64,000 bases of DNA from Tribonema minus (taxonomy: Eukaryota; Sar; Xanthophyceae; Tribonematales; Tribonemataceae): assembly GCA_017506865.1 (NCBI GenBank), contig JAFCMP010000079.1, forward strand, positions 372,001 through 436,000, read 5' to 3'. How positions within the stretch are numbered: position 1 is the stretch's first letter; every line of letters begins with the position of its first letter. The notes beneath the pieces were generated by a model. It was not told the DNA's origin. It saw only the letters and a program-made list of their open reading frames with translations, and made no database searches. This document shows, piece by piece, positions 9,197 to 20,450 of this stretch. The translations under genes and the position numbers were made by a program.

Positions 9197-11619
9197 ATGG
9201 ACTTGAAAACACCAACCAGCGCTCCAAGCCAAGCAGAGCAAGGTCCAGCGGACATGGCGCGCCTCAGCGAGAACCCTTCTCTGGTGACTCTCGTGCTGGG
9301 GCTTGCTGGGCCCAGCAGGTACTTGTGGCAGGCCACAGTCTGCAAAGCCTGGCACGCAGTGTACGTAAGCATGCTGCCGGATTGCTCCACAGCGGATGCC
9401 ACGTGCCTGGAGTCACGCTCTCAACTGATTATGGCTCTAGAGCTCCGTGTTCCTAGCCCTAGTAACCTATTCGGCAGAGCCGCCAGGCTAGGCAAGGTGG
9501 AGCTGCTGCAGACTCTGGCGGAACGCGGCCACATCGATGATCGCAAGCATGTAATGCTCTCTGCGGCGCGGTCGGGCAGCCTGCCGGCTGTCATGTATCT
9601 GCATGAGCTGCTCGGCTTCGACATGGATGCGCCAGTGGTGTGCTCGGCAGCTGCGCACGGCGGAGTGGAGCTGATCGAGGTAAGCCATCTGCTTTTGCCA
9701 AGCCAACCTGTCAGCACTTGTGATGTTCTGGCATTCCGAATGTACCTTCAATATGTGATGCCGGCAGAGATTTGCAGCATTGAACCTCACGCATGTGCAG
9801 AGAAGCAGAATTTGTGAAAGCCGGGCACAATTTTTCACATGAAGTTTCTGGGCCTGCGTTGCAGCAAGGTTTGTGCTTGAAATTCGGCGTCGACCCTCAT
9901 TGGAAATGAATTAAAAGATCGTAGAGCTCTAGCGGACAAGGTTGTACAATATATCCACCTGGCATGCCTGCACATGCGTACGGCGCCGCACGCATGCTTC
10001 TTCAACACTCCCCTCCCCCCCTCTTTCCCGCATGATCTCCTGCAGTGGATGCTCGCAAACGACGCCGAGCTAACCCCCAAGGCCATCGTGACGGCGGCGC
10101 GCACGGGCAACATCGCAGCGCTCGAGCTCCTGGTCCCCGCGGCCCCCGTCCCGCGCGACCTCGTGCTCACCGCCGCCGCGCAGACGAACCGCATCGCGGT
10201 GATGGAGTGGGCGGAGGGCACTAAGCGCCTGCCGTTTGTGGCGCCGCGCCAGCTGCACTTTGCGCACAGCGGCGGCATCAGCGGCGGCATCATCGGCGAC
10301 TCGCCCTTCGAGCTGCCGCCGATGCTCGCGGCGGCGCAGGCGGGGCACGTGGAGGCCATGGCGTGGCTCACAGGTGCGCTGCTGCTGTCTGTTTCAGAGT
10401 TGACATGTCGCATGACTGTCAGCGCCGGACGCTGCGCTCGCGTCAGCCCGCCGCGGTGGGCGAACAAGCGCTTGCGCTGGGAGAAACACTTCTGCGCTTG
10501 GGTTGTGTATCGCGGTGATGCCCCCCTCACATGCTCCAACTTCCCGAGCGACGCACCCCCTTGCCATGCACACGCGCGCGCGTCACGCACCGCGCGGCCC
10601 TCTCAACCACGCAAGCAGCGCCGCCGCCCTGCACCCCTTACTGAGCGCTGCTCACGCGCCGCTCTCCGTTCGCAGACCACGGCTACGAGTGGGGCGCGTC
10701 TATCTGGCTCGTATGCTCCGCTGCGGGACGTCTCAACTGCCTGCGCTGGCTCGCGGAGCACAGCGGCGAGGCGCCGGTGCTGAGCGCTGCGGCGCGCGTG
10801 TTTTCCGCCGCCGCCGGCGCGCCCGAGTTTGAGCCCGGCAGCGTGATTGCCATGTGCGAGCTGCTGCTGGAGATGGGGTGCGCGTGGGACAAGCGCGCGT
10901 GCAACATGGCCGCGGTAAGCGCGCTCTGCAAAGCACAGCTCTGTACCTGCACACTTGAAGGTTACACTGCACGTGGCACGCATGTAGGGATTAGTAATTA
11001 CTTGAAGCGGGCACACGCTACGAATAACAGGAGGCTGCGGCATTCGTATGCGTCACCATTGGGCGCTCTCAATCCACATAGCATGCTGCCATGATTCGCT
11101 GCACACTCTGTAGACCCACGCGTTTTCGACCTCACACTGCCACCGCAGCACACAGTCGCTGCTCACCGCGCACGGCCGCGCTTCACACCCCACCGCCGCC
11201 GCCGCGATGCAGGAGGCCGGACGCCTGGAAGGTCCTGCAGTGGCTGGAGCTTGCTGCAATGATTCACTACACACACTGTAGACCGTTACCCGGGCCTCTT
11301 CAACCTTTAACCACAGCCATTGCAGCACACAGTCGCCGCTCACCGCGCTCGCGCTATGCACTCCACCGCCGCCGCCGTGACGCAGGAGGCGGGACGCCTG
11401 GAGGTTCTGCAGTGGCTGCGCGGGCACGGCTGCCCCTGGGATGGCTCAACGCTGCGTGCCGCAGCTGACCACCCTGACGTGTACCAGTGGGCCGTTGAGC
11501 GTGGCTGCCCGGAGGAGGAGAGCGACGGCGATCTGGACATGGAGGACGAGCTCGGCGGCGGTTTCGGGGACGAAACCGACGAGGAGAACTGGTTTGGCCA
11601 CGACGACCTGGAGTGGTGA
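9197..11619 (+). CDS. F-box-like / ankyrin-repeat protein
   Basis: Four exons, 9197-9679, 10046-10373, 10676-10914 and 11386-11619, keep frame through every joint and give about 427 residues. Residues ~25-55 (L-S-E-N-P-S-L-V-T-L-V-L-G-L-A-G-P ... V-C-K-A-W) resemble the short F-box-like start of a large ankyrin family in stramenopiles. Then come degenerate ankyrin units of ~30 residues, ending with the signature L-E-V-L-Q-W-L-R-G-H-G-C-P-W-D. The C-terminus is very acidic (Asp/Glu with Trp). F-box ankyrin proteins usually recruit substrates to SCF ubiquitin ligases, but the F-box here is weak. ATG 9197 is the first Met in the open frame. The last exon's acceptor and the ~165 bp before it are duplicated (see repeat). 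Confidence 0.8.
11091..11419. repeat. 168-bp tandem duplication spanning a 3' splice site
   Basis: Copy 1 starts at 11091 and copy 2 at 11259. Each holds intron sequence, a CAG acceptor and the first ~34 nt of the last exon (Gln-Trp-Leu codons). Copy 2 is the intact exon start at 11386; copy 1 is a pseudo-exon start at about 11218 that loses the repeat after Gln-Trp-Leu. Confidence 0.85.
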
Positions 11620-12323
11620 GGCTTGCTGTACGGGAGGAAGGGGGTTGTGCGGCAGCGTGGCTGTCGGCCAGAGGCGGCGTTTTGTACCATGGGCACTTGG
11701 TGGGAAACCTTCATCTTGAAGTTGGAGTTGAAGTAGGAGTGCAGAAACCGTGAGGCCTGCCACAGGTCACTTTGTCAGCGGTCGCATGCTGAGGTGCTTG
11801 GCATGGGAGGGGGTGATTCTGGCTGCTCCCTCTGCAAGTTTTTACACTGAGATGGATTGCTTCATGTGCTGTTCAAACTCTGAAGCAGATATGTATGATG
11901 GTCAGCATAATCGTGTGACAAGCAGGCTGGCATCGACTCAGGGCGGCCAGTGTTGATGGTGATGATCAGCCTGGTGCAACATGATCAGCTACCTGTTACG
12001 CCAGACTTGCCGATGATGTTTGTATTGCACGCATCTGGTGAGGAGTTGACAACAGTGTTCATGGTACCATCACAGAGATTACACAGATATCACGGGGATC
12101 TTGAGATCGTCGCGCATGGGGGTGGCTTGCTTTTTTTATATCACGCGCAGCTGGTGTGGCCCTTGGTGCCGTGCCATCTGCCCATTTGCGTGCACCAACG
12201 ATATGTGCATTCACGCTGGTGTGCCGGCACGCTCCGCTGCGCACGTCGTGCATGACAAGCGCTGGTCCCAGCTCTGTGCCGATCGTGACCGCGCATACCG
12301 CATGCACGTACTTCACGGCATAT
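11620..12323. other. Spacer, no gene seen
   Basis: About 700 bp between the ankyrin gene stop and a weak downstream ORF. Only short open frames without codon bias are present. A TATA-like run, TTTTTTTATAT, sits at about 12131-12141. Nothing else is recognised. Confidence 0.5.
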
Positions 12324-12809
12324 ATGATGCAAACTTTGGATGATACTTACTCCTACTTCGATGCTCCTCCCAGACACACGCCGCCCACTTTCACGTGTCT
12401 TTCTCAGGGTGTACACACAGAGTCCAATGACGTGCATGCACTGTTTTCTTCCTGCAGGGCTGAGGGACACCTGCTGGATGACGAATACGCGGACTCCTTC
12501 ACGGATGAGCTTGACCGCGACGAAGACGATCTCGAGCCTTACGTGGGATACCATCACGCACACGGCGCGGTAGTTGATGTTGAAGTTGGTGAAGCCGCTG
12601 TTGAAGTTGACGAGGTGGGGGGCGCGGAGGCGATTGTTTGTGACGCTGTGGATGGGGAGGCCGCGGCGGAGGAGGCGCACGAACACTTGGCTGCAGAGGA
12701 GGCGCACGAACACTTTGCCGCCGAGGAGGCATACCAACATGAGGAGGCGCATGAACACTTCGATGCAGACGCATACGACGAGCTCGACATTGACGGCGAT
12801 TATGACTAG
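12324..12809 (+). CDS. Hypothetical acidic protein with Glu-Ala-His-Glu-His repeats
   Basis: The frame opens at ATG 12324 and encodes ~161 residues, rich in Asp, Glu and His. Near the C-terminus is a short tandem repeat, A-A-E-E-A-H-E-H-(L/F), present two to four times with decay, and the protein ends in Asp-Tyr-Asp. No domain is recognised. A CAG at about 12455-12457 could instead be an acceptor, making this the last exon of a gene whose other exons I cannot see. Metal binding by the His/Glu repeats is possible but only a guess. It could also be a chance GC-rich frame. Confidence 0.35.
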   Translation: MMQTLDDTYSYFDAPPRHTPPTFTCLSQGVHTESNDVHALFSSCRAEGHLLDDEYADSFTDELDRDEDDLEPYVGYHHAHGAVVDVEVGEAAVEVDEVGGAEAIVCDAVDGEAAAEEAHEHLAAEEAHEHFAAEEAYQHEEAHEHFDADAYDELDIDGDYD

Positions 12810-15800
12810 ACCGCGAGCGCGGCGGCGCAGCGCAGGCAGGCAGTTGAGCGCTGCCGTGGCTGTTGCGCGCGGGGGCGCGGAAGGGGTAGGCAGGCAGCTA
12901 GGCACGTCACGCGCGCGGCAGTGCATGAGGGCAAGGCACTTCCGCAGCCGTCCCCCCAGCAGCCCTGTGAGGAGTCCCTGCTTTCAGTGCAGTCTGTGGC
13001 GCCATCTTGGGGGACTACCCCACTGCGGAAAGTGCAGTCTGTGGCGCCATCTTGGGGGACTACCCCACTGCGGAGAGTCATCCGGGGCGTCAATGGTCAA
13101 GTTATATTGTGCAAATGAGGGAGGTTGCCGCAGAGCTAGGCCAACAAGTGGCACATGTGTACATACTCCAGCCTGCTATTCTGTGCAGAGCATGAACTTT
13201 GGCGGGAACACGCGCCGCAGCAATAGGCATGGTAAAGGCAGACCAGTTTGGTACTGGTGATGAGCCGTATGCGATGCATAACTAAGGCGGTGTGTCCGTG
13301 TTCGCTGTGGTATGCGCCTTGTACATAGAGCAGGAGCACCAAGAGGGAGACCCAATGGCGGCGCCCGAGCTTGGATCAATGCATAATGACGAAGTGGTCA
13401 TTTGCCTCTGTCTGTGGCCAAGACTCTGGTCACCTTCCTGTGTTGACTTCATTGTACACACGCAGAGTGTGACAGAGTGCGTATCACTGCAAGCATGGTG
13501 CATGCTGTTTTCAGTGTCGAAATGCATGTTGCAACCTTGCCAGTGAATCATCGTCCACAGTTGCTGAATGAGGGCGGCAACTGAGCACTGTGCACAGTTT
13601 CCGGCTCATTACCCTATGGGCACCACACTCACAGCAGTTCGTCAGTGCGATTCCGTGCACTACGCGTGCAAGGAGCCATGTCTGCGCTTTAAGTGCCAGG
13701 TGAAAGGGCAATGACAGCTGTTGATGCTGTAGCTTTCCCATCACAATTTGAGTGGACGCTGGCTCTGCGATCCAAACGCCAGCGAAGGACCCCATATACT
13801 GGTTGCAAAAAGTGGTCTGGCTGATCGCTACTCTGCTGCGCAGCGCTACGATTTTTTAATCTCGCGAGGTGCACGGGCACTGCTGCACGAGCAGTCGTGC
13901 TTCTAGCGGGGCATGATGTTTGAAGTGCAGACAGTGTGTTGGGAGGGTGGATGGTGAAGCATCGCGTGAGCGCCCTTGAGGCCTCAAGTCTAACAACAGA
14001 GCATGCTGCCATGTATGCAATGCATGGCAATGTGGAACATCACCTAACGTTGACAAAATGGCAAAAGCCGCCACAGCCCATTTCACACAATGTTTGTGCC
14101 AGGGGCAACCATTTTGATAAAGGTGCAAACCATTTTAAAACCGTGTGCAGGCTATCAGGAGCACGAAGCTATAGCAGATGGGGCCCATGCATCATTGATT
14201 GGAGTAGAATGCATGGTGAATCTCCTGTTCTCAGTTCAAAGGCAAGTGCTATCCGCTGAAAAAGTCACCTTTTGTGGCAGCTATGTGTTTACACCATGAG
14301 CTGTCAGCCCAAGACACATGGTTGAAAGCTCTTTTGCTTGATGGCCAAGGTATCGATTGATGCAACAGAGCATTGAGTCAGCGAATGAGCGAAGCATCGA
14401 CTGCCAGTCACGATAGTGTGAAGGCGGATGGAAAGGGATTGTTGGCAAGCTGCCGTGTGCCAGAGGCAATACCATGTTCCATACTGCACCAATAGTGGTA
14501 TGCATGCAGGTCTAGGGACAGCCACAACAAGAGCCATTGCATGCTTTCTTGCTGTTGAACAGTTTACAAATACAAGTCGACTCCCCTCATGGCAACATCA
14601 GAGAAGGCTACTGCGCAGCCTCAACCACTGAGATTGAAGCAAAATTGCAGAAGTATGATGATACAGTTTGCCCGTCACCAGTTGCATGCTCCGTCAACTA
14701 TGCCTGATGCTGCTGCACTGCCCTGTGAGAGTCTCTTTGACAGATGTAGTCAATTGATGCAACAATACCCAGCTGCTGGCAATGACAACATTCACATACA
14801 GTACACTCCTTGATACTACTCTAAAGTACTTTCCGAAGACTAGTGTAGAGGATACGCACCAAGCATTGCAAAGACCACACTACAAAGTACAACTTTTCAA
14901 GCATGGCTCTGAATTGCGGCGCACACCAATCTTGCCCCGTTGCAACTGCTGCATTTTTCTTTGGTAAAATGGAACTGTAAACGTTACACCAGGAAGCGGT
15001 GGTAGCCACTGAAACCATGTGTTGCGAAAGGTGCCGGGCAGGCATATGGCGGGTCTTTTCTGATGCACAATGTCAACAACTACTGCTGTTGTCATGCATG
15101 CCTGCACTCACGATGAATTTATGTTGCAGTGCTCAGCTTCAGCATGCCGCAGGCATTGGCAACTGACCACATCAGAAGCAGATACATACTTGGAAGTACT
15201 GCTTAAAAGTAGAGGTGATGGAGCCTTATTAATAAATAATAAACAAGTATAGACTAGTAGGCCAGCTAATGTGAAAGCCAATTGCACTAAATACCATTTG
15301 CATATCTGCCCTGGCGCGCGACATGATGTGGATCAGCAGCTTTCAAGTACATGTAGTCTGCAATTGGTTTGTGCCACTGCCGCTCCGTGTGTTCATGTGC
15401 TATTGTACCCAATTTGGCGCTGCTGGTGATATACGCAAGATGCTGGAGTGTGGTACAGACCTGAAGCGCATGGTGACACTGCTCAAGAGTATCTACTCTT
15501 CCTGCTGGCCATCTGTAGGGTGATGCTACTTGAAGACGGCAGTGCGCAACCCAACTGTACCTGGCTTGATGAGCACAGCCAAACTTGCAGCAGGCAAACG
15601 ACCAGGCGATCACATATACGCGTATACATGTCATCCACAAGAGCTAGATGGCTCAGGCACATTCAACCGGTGCAGAAGCACAACAAAATCACTGTCCACA
15701 CCGCATGAGCTGATGTCATCTAAGTGCCGGCTCACGGCACGTCTGCGCATTGAAAATCAAAACGGGCGCGCGATCCTCGCATGACGGGCAAAACGACGCG

Positions 15801-16090
15801 CGCCGCCGCGCCAGAGACACGCACCGCTGTTAGGGCACAGCCGGGGGACAGGTAGGCAAGCTGACCCCCGGCGCCTGTGAGGGTCAGAACGAATGCCTCG
15901 CTCCCCCAACGACCCCCCCCCCTCCCCTGCTTTGCGGCACGCGTGCTCTCCATTGCACACACCCCCCGCCGCCCCCCCTCCCCCTCCCCCCCTGTGCCTG
16001 TCCACCCGCTCTCGACTGCGCCTGCGCCGGGCGCGCACGGCGGTGCTGGCAAAGGCCTGTTCGCGCGCTGTGTGTGCTCCGCGCAGCGCT
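12810..16090. other. Gene-poor region
   Basis: About 3.3 kb without a convincing gene. It is AT-richer than the exons, and open frames are short with no bias. It holds a 45-bp tandem duplication at 12987-13076 and a C-rich stretch at 15900-15990 just downstream of the Mpv17 stop. No transposon proteins or terminal repeats were recognised. Confidence 0.55.
12987..13076. repeat. 45-bp tandem duplication
   Basis: Two head-to-tail copies (12987-13031 and 13032-13076) differ at one base near the end, so the event looks recent. It lies outside any recognised gene. Confidence 0.9.
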
Positions 16091-18651
16091 TTACTCCACC
16101 TTCTCAATGACCGCGTCCTCCGGTGCCTTCTTGTTGCCCAGGAAGCTCAGGAACACCTGCGGGCGGCGGCAGCAGGCAGCGTGCACCGATGGTTTGAGTA
16201 TCAAGGCATTTGGCATCGTCCATGCAGAGTTTCCATGCAAAAACGAACTAAGTTTTGGCTACAATGCGAGCAGGGGGTGTGGGCGGGCGATGCTGGTGTC
16301 CACAAAGCTTTCAAAACGCTCTTGGCGGTTAAAGCCTCCGCGAGCAACCGGCTGCTGGGCCTCGTGAGGTTGCAGTGTCGCATTGCTGCGCCCGTATGTG
16401 GTGATGATGTTGCAGGCGCACTATGTGTCGCAGCATTTGTACTGAGATCATTAAATCGGATTGATTTAGTACTTGAGTAGACGAATCGTTGAAAGACAAG
16501 TCAGCGCTGATCTGATCAGCCTGATCACCGCCCATGTCATGCCACCAACGCTTGACTGACTGGACAAAGCTGGACATGGTACGCACTACATCTGCACAAA
16601 GTACTTCGAAAGGCTCTTGCTATATACTAGTTCAACACGTGACTGTTACACAGTAGATGCGTCGGTAAAGTTCATTGCATGCGGCATGTACGTCAAACCG
16701 CTCGCGTCGAAGCCCAAAGTGGTGGCGATGACATGATAAGCCTAAGCACTGGGAGCCCCAGATATTCTGCAGTTGGTTTGAACTTCAAACTGCACATGCC
16801 CGTTTCGAGCAGTTGTAGTGCGCGGGCACTACAAGCGCGCAATGTTGCTTGACTCACCTTAGGCCCGATGATAATTGTAATGGCACGCCTAGCCGCGGGG
16901 ATACCACCCCAACTTGAAGTTTAGCACTGGCGGGAGCTGAAAGAGCCCTCTTAACTATCATGACACACAACCTCTGCCAGCAGGGACTTCCACAGTGCGC
17001 ACTAATGACTGCTCAGTACAGATGGCAGTACACGCTGTGTACACAGACTCTTCCGCAGTGCACGCCAGTACACGCCAGTCCGCGCCACTCACATTGTAGC
17101 CAATCTGCACGACGCGAGGAAAAGCAGCGGGTGCAAGGCAGATAGGTCATCAGAACAGCAGTTGATGAGATGTGCGTTACATACGAGGAAAAGCAGCGGG
17201 TACAAGGGCAGGCAGGTTATTGTAACGGTCTATTGAGCAATGCTCCAGATGCATGGGATGCACGCAGCACGGAAACACGGCATGTAGGGCCGGGCCTCGG
17301 TGCAGCAGCATCGGCACATCATGGATTACCACAAGTGGCAGTGCACGTATGTGGATAGATGTTGCAGTTGCAGTTGCGGTGCGCCACCACAGCTTGACTA
17401 AAGCATGCGTTTGAGGCGCCATGCTCTGTGTTGTACACAGCACACAGCAGTGCGAGAACACACATCTGCACACACCATGCAGCGCAGCCGACGCCAAGTT
17501 TTCTGTTTTGCGCAAGCGCTGCTTGTCTCGTTCCCCACCACGCCTTGCAGCTGGTCAAAGGCTCCGAGCGCCAATTGGAGCATGTAGCATCTCTGATGCT
17601 TTCAGGCCAATCACACGCGCGCGTGTGCGCGCCCGCCGGCCCGCCCGCACAGCAATACATACCTACACTCATCGCAGCCGCGCGCGCGACGCACCTGGAT
17701 GGAGTTGATGTACAGCAGCCGCTGCGACGTGGGCACAAACTTGAAGTTGATGGTGTGCGCGGGGATCCAGACCGTCCAGCTGCCCATGACGGCCGTGGCA
17801 AGGTCCGCCTTGATCTTCTGGTAGATCTGGTCCACGCTCTTGCCCTCCGTGAGCCCCAGGTAGGAGAAGAACATGATGCCGAAGATGGGGTTCCAGATGG
17901 TCTGGTCGATGGCGACCTTGGTGGCAACGGTCATGGGTGCCGTACCCGGCAGCTTGCTGTCGAGCATGCCGTAGAACCAGTGGCCGGTGGGGCCGTGGAC
18001 GAGCGCACCGAAGGAGCCGAGGCGCACCGTGCGCATGAAGTCGTACTCCGCGTCCTTGTTGATGAACTGCGGGGGGGGGTGTTGATGTTTGAGGGAGGCG
18101 CGCGCAGGCGGTTGATGGGTGATGGTGAGCATGGAGAATGTAGTGGGTGAGGATGAGAATGAGGCAGCAACGCTCAAGCAGAGAGCGGCCACCACATCCT
18201 TCAGCAAACGTGGATTCACAGACGGGTGATAGATGGTCGCTGTCACTTCATCATTGAGGTGATGAAGAGGCTGTGCCACAGGCAGGGAAACTGCATGTGA
18301 ACGGTCTAGCCGAACGCAATGGGTCGGGGTTTGACATGCTGGCTCACCCTCGCACAGGCTCTTCTTTCAAGTTTTGTTGTTACATGTGTGTTGCAATGCA
18401 AGTCACACAGGCGACAAACAGTGATTTTCTTGCTGCCTGACTGCTTCAGCACACTGTCTTTTGGACTGTGACAACAACTGGTGAATAGAAAGACACGTGG
18501 ATGGGTGTCTGAAGAGAAGGCTGCATTTCGTGCGACTCACCTTCTGAGCCAGGATGTCACCGACTGTGAATCCAGTGAGAGAGGTGCATGCCTTGACGAG
18601 CAGTGGCTGCGCCGTGAGCGCCCTGTTGTACGCAGCCCAGATTCCAGCCAT
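16091..18651 (-). CDS. Mpv17/PMP22 family membrane protein
   Basis: Three exons join in phase 0: 18541-18651 (37 codons), 17695-18066 (124 codons) and 16091-16156 (21 codons plus stop), giving 182 residues, the usual family length. The N-terminus has the typical W-x-x-Y...L...P-L-x-x-K...G-D-x-x-A-Q pattern. The centre has G-P-x-G-H-W-F-Y. The C-terminal signature is W-I-P-A-H-T-I-N-F-K-F-V-P followed by S-Q-R. The last exon gives a short tail ending in Lys-Val-Glu after the N-S-I-Q junction. Four short hydrophobic helices are expected. Family members (Mpv17, PXMP2, Sym1) sit in the inner mitochondrial or peroxisomal membrane and may act as small channels; the organelle cannot be told here. 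Intron 2 is unusually long, about 1.5 kb. The gene is divergent from ATCase. Confidence 0.93.
17114..17215. repeat. ~70-bp direct repeat in Mpv17 intron 2
   Basis: The core CGAGGAAAAGCAGCGGGT occurs at 17114 and 17184 with similar flanks. It lies inside the long second intron and shows no coding role. Confidence 0.7.
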
Positions 18652-19351
18652 GATGACTTAGGTGCTGCTGCGCAAGCAAGCGAGCGCAGCCAGAAGCAGC
18701 AGAGGCTGAGATGTGAGCAGTCGTAGGAAAGAGGACACTACAGTAACAGCATGATTTGGAGAGCACAATGGACGTTGTGATGTCAAACTTGACTGCCTTT
18801 GTATCACGTCGCTGCATGCATGCAGGTGGCGACGCCACCGACCACCAAAGCACTATACAAAGTCAATATCAAAAAGCGCACACGAGCGTGCCAGAGTAGT
18901 TGTTTTTGCGCTCAGAGCTTTGATTTTGTCACTCGAGCGCCACGCACGCGAAGCGCAACACTACGCCGTCTTTTAAGTGCTTACAAGCCTTTGGGAATCT
19001 CAACCGCTTGAAAACCTTGATACTTGCCAGCCGGCGATCGCCAGCTCAACGTGCTCACCTCAGGATGACAAGACGGAGCCACTGCTGTGAAGTTTACACA
19101 GAGAATCCGGAAGTGAGTCGAGCTTTCGAGCTCGGAAAGTCGCGGCATAGTTCCGAACGCAACTTCAAGTCTTACCTCAAAACATCGCCTCCGAGAGAAG
19201 ACAGGCTTCTACAGCGGGAGGGGGCAGATGAATCACTTCACAGCACTTACTGACATTGTGTCAGCCCGGCAAGCCCGGCAGATGGAGAAATACGTGGTAA
19301 GTCTGCTTCTCTCGAGCGAAGTTGGATCCTCACAAAATCCGCTGGTTGCAG
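18652..19351. promoter_or_regulatory. Divergent spacer, Mpv17 / ATCase
   Basis: The region between the Mpv17 ATG and the supported ATCase exon presumably carries both promoters and the unseen ATCase start exon. An ATG at 19228 followed by a GTAAGT donor at 19297 exists, but it ends in the wrong phase for the acceptor at 19351. A perfect 8-bp palindrome, CGAGCTCG, lies near 19128. No TATA box is convincing. Confidence 0.4.
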
Positions 19352-20450
19352 TCGCACAATCGTGGATGATGCCCCACAAGACGCAATAACAACGCGTTTT
19401 CTTGCTTTGCTCACATCCGATCACTGCGCATCCGTCGCAAACTATGATTGCGTCACTGAACGCCAGCCCGCTCCGGCTCGTGCGGTGTTCAACCTCCTCC
19501 AGACAAATTTCACAGCGGACGCGGCGAGCTGGGAGGGCAAGTGCATCATCAGCGTCAAACAGTTCGGTCTGGAATCTTTGGCCAAGCTCTTCGAAGTTGC
19601 AGATGAAATGAAAAAGCTGGTCAAGGAGAGCGGCGGCGACCAAAGGCTCCAGGGACGCCTGCTGGCGACCCTCTTCTTTGAGAACAGCACTCGCACCTGC
19701 TGCTCGCTGCAGGCAGCCATGCTGCGCCTCGGCGGCAGCGTGGTGTCCGTCAACGAGACCACGTCCAGCGTAAAAAAAGGGGAAACCCTGCAAGATACCA
19801 TCGCCTGCCTCTGCTCTTACTGCGACGTCGTGGCGCTGCGGCACCCCCAGCAAGGCGCCGCCGTGCAGGCCGTGACGGCGACGCGGCGGCCGCTGATCAA
19901 CGCGGGCGACGGCGTCGGCGAGCACCCCACGCAGGCCATATTGGACGTCTACACCATGGTCTCGGAGCTGGGGGGGGTCGAGGGCAAGGTCATAACCCTG
20001 GTGGGGGACCTCAAGAACGGGCGCACGGTGCACTCGCTCGCGCGCCTGCTGGCGCTGTACGCGTGCGAGCTGCACTTCGTCGCGCCGCCGGCGCTGCGCA
20101 TGCCGGAGGACGTCGTGCGCGACGTCACGGCGCGCGGGCGCGCGACCGTGACGCAGAGCGACGCCTTCGACGCCGTCCTGCCGCGCGCGGACGTGCTGTA
20201 CGTGACGCGCGTGCAGAAGGAGCGCTTCGAGGACGCGGCCGAGTACGAGGCGCTGCGCCTCGTGTACAGGGTCACGCCGGAGGTCCTCGCGCGCGCCAAG
20301 CGCGACATGGTCCTCATGCACCCCCTCCCGCGCGTCGGCGAGATCGCGGAGGACTGCGACGACGACCCGCGCGCCGCGTACGTGCGCCAGATGGAGAACG
20401 GCATGGTCGTGCGCATGGCGCTGCTCGCGCTGCTGCTGGGCAAGGCGTGA
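19352..20450 (+). CDS. PYRB: Aspartate carbamoyltransferase (CAD-type sequence), start exon unresolved
   Basis: This enzyme condenses carbamoyl phosphate and aspartate to carbamoyl aspartate, the second step of de novo pyrimidine synthesis. The diagnostic parts appear in order: F-F-E-N-S-T-R-T (phosphate loop; the usual Pro is Asn), S-S-V-K-K-G-E-T (80s loop Ser and Lys), L-R-H-P-Q-Q-G-A, G-D-G-V-G-E-H-P-T-Q-A, G-D-L-K-N-G-R-T-V-H-S-L, T-R-V-Q-K-E-R-F and M-H-P-L-P-R. All known catalytic positions are kept. S-V-K-Q-F, L-R-H-P-Q and F-V-A-P-P-A-L-R-M match animal/fungal CAD more than plant chloroplast ATCase. The ~360 residues fit a free-standing enzyme, with a ~55-residue non-conserved N-terminus. 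The open frame lacks an ATG; its first possible start is GTG 19362. A TTGCAG acceptor at 19346-19351 implies an upstream start exon that I could not place in phase. The gene is otherwise intronless. Confidence 0.93.

Noticed and set aside
17169..17600. Alternative last exon of the Mpv17 gene near 17540 (Q-G-V-V-G-N-like reading)
   Set aside because: The exon at 16091-16156 fits phase, family C-terminus and total length far better.
19352..20450. Bacterial contamination or recent bacterial transfer of ATCase
   Set aside because: Base composition matches its neighbours, an intron-like acceptor precedes it, and its motifs are eukaryotic CAD-like.
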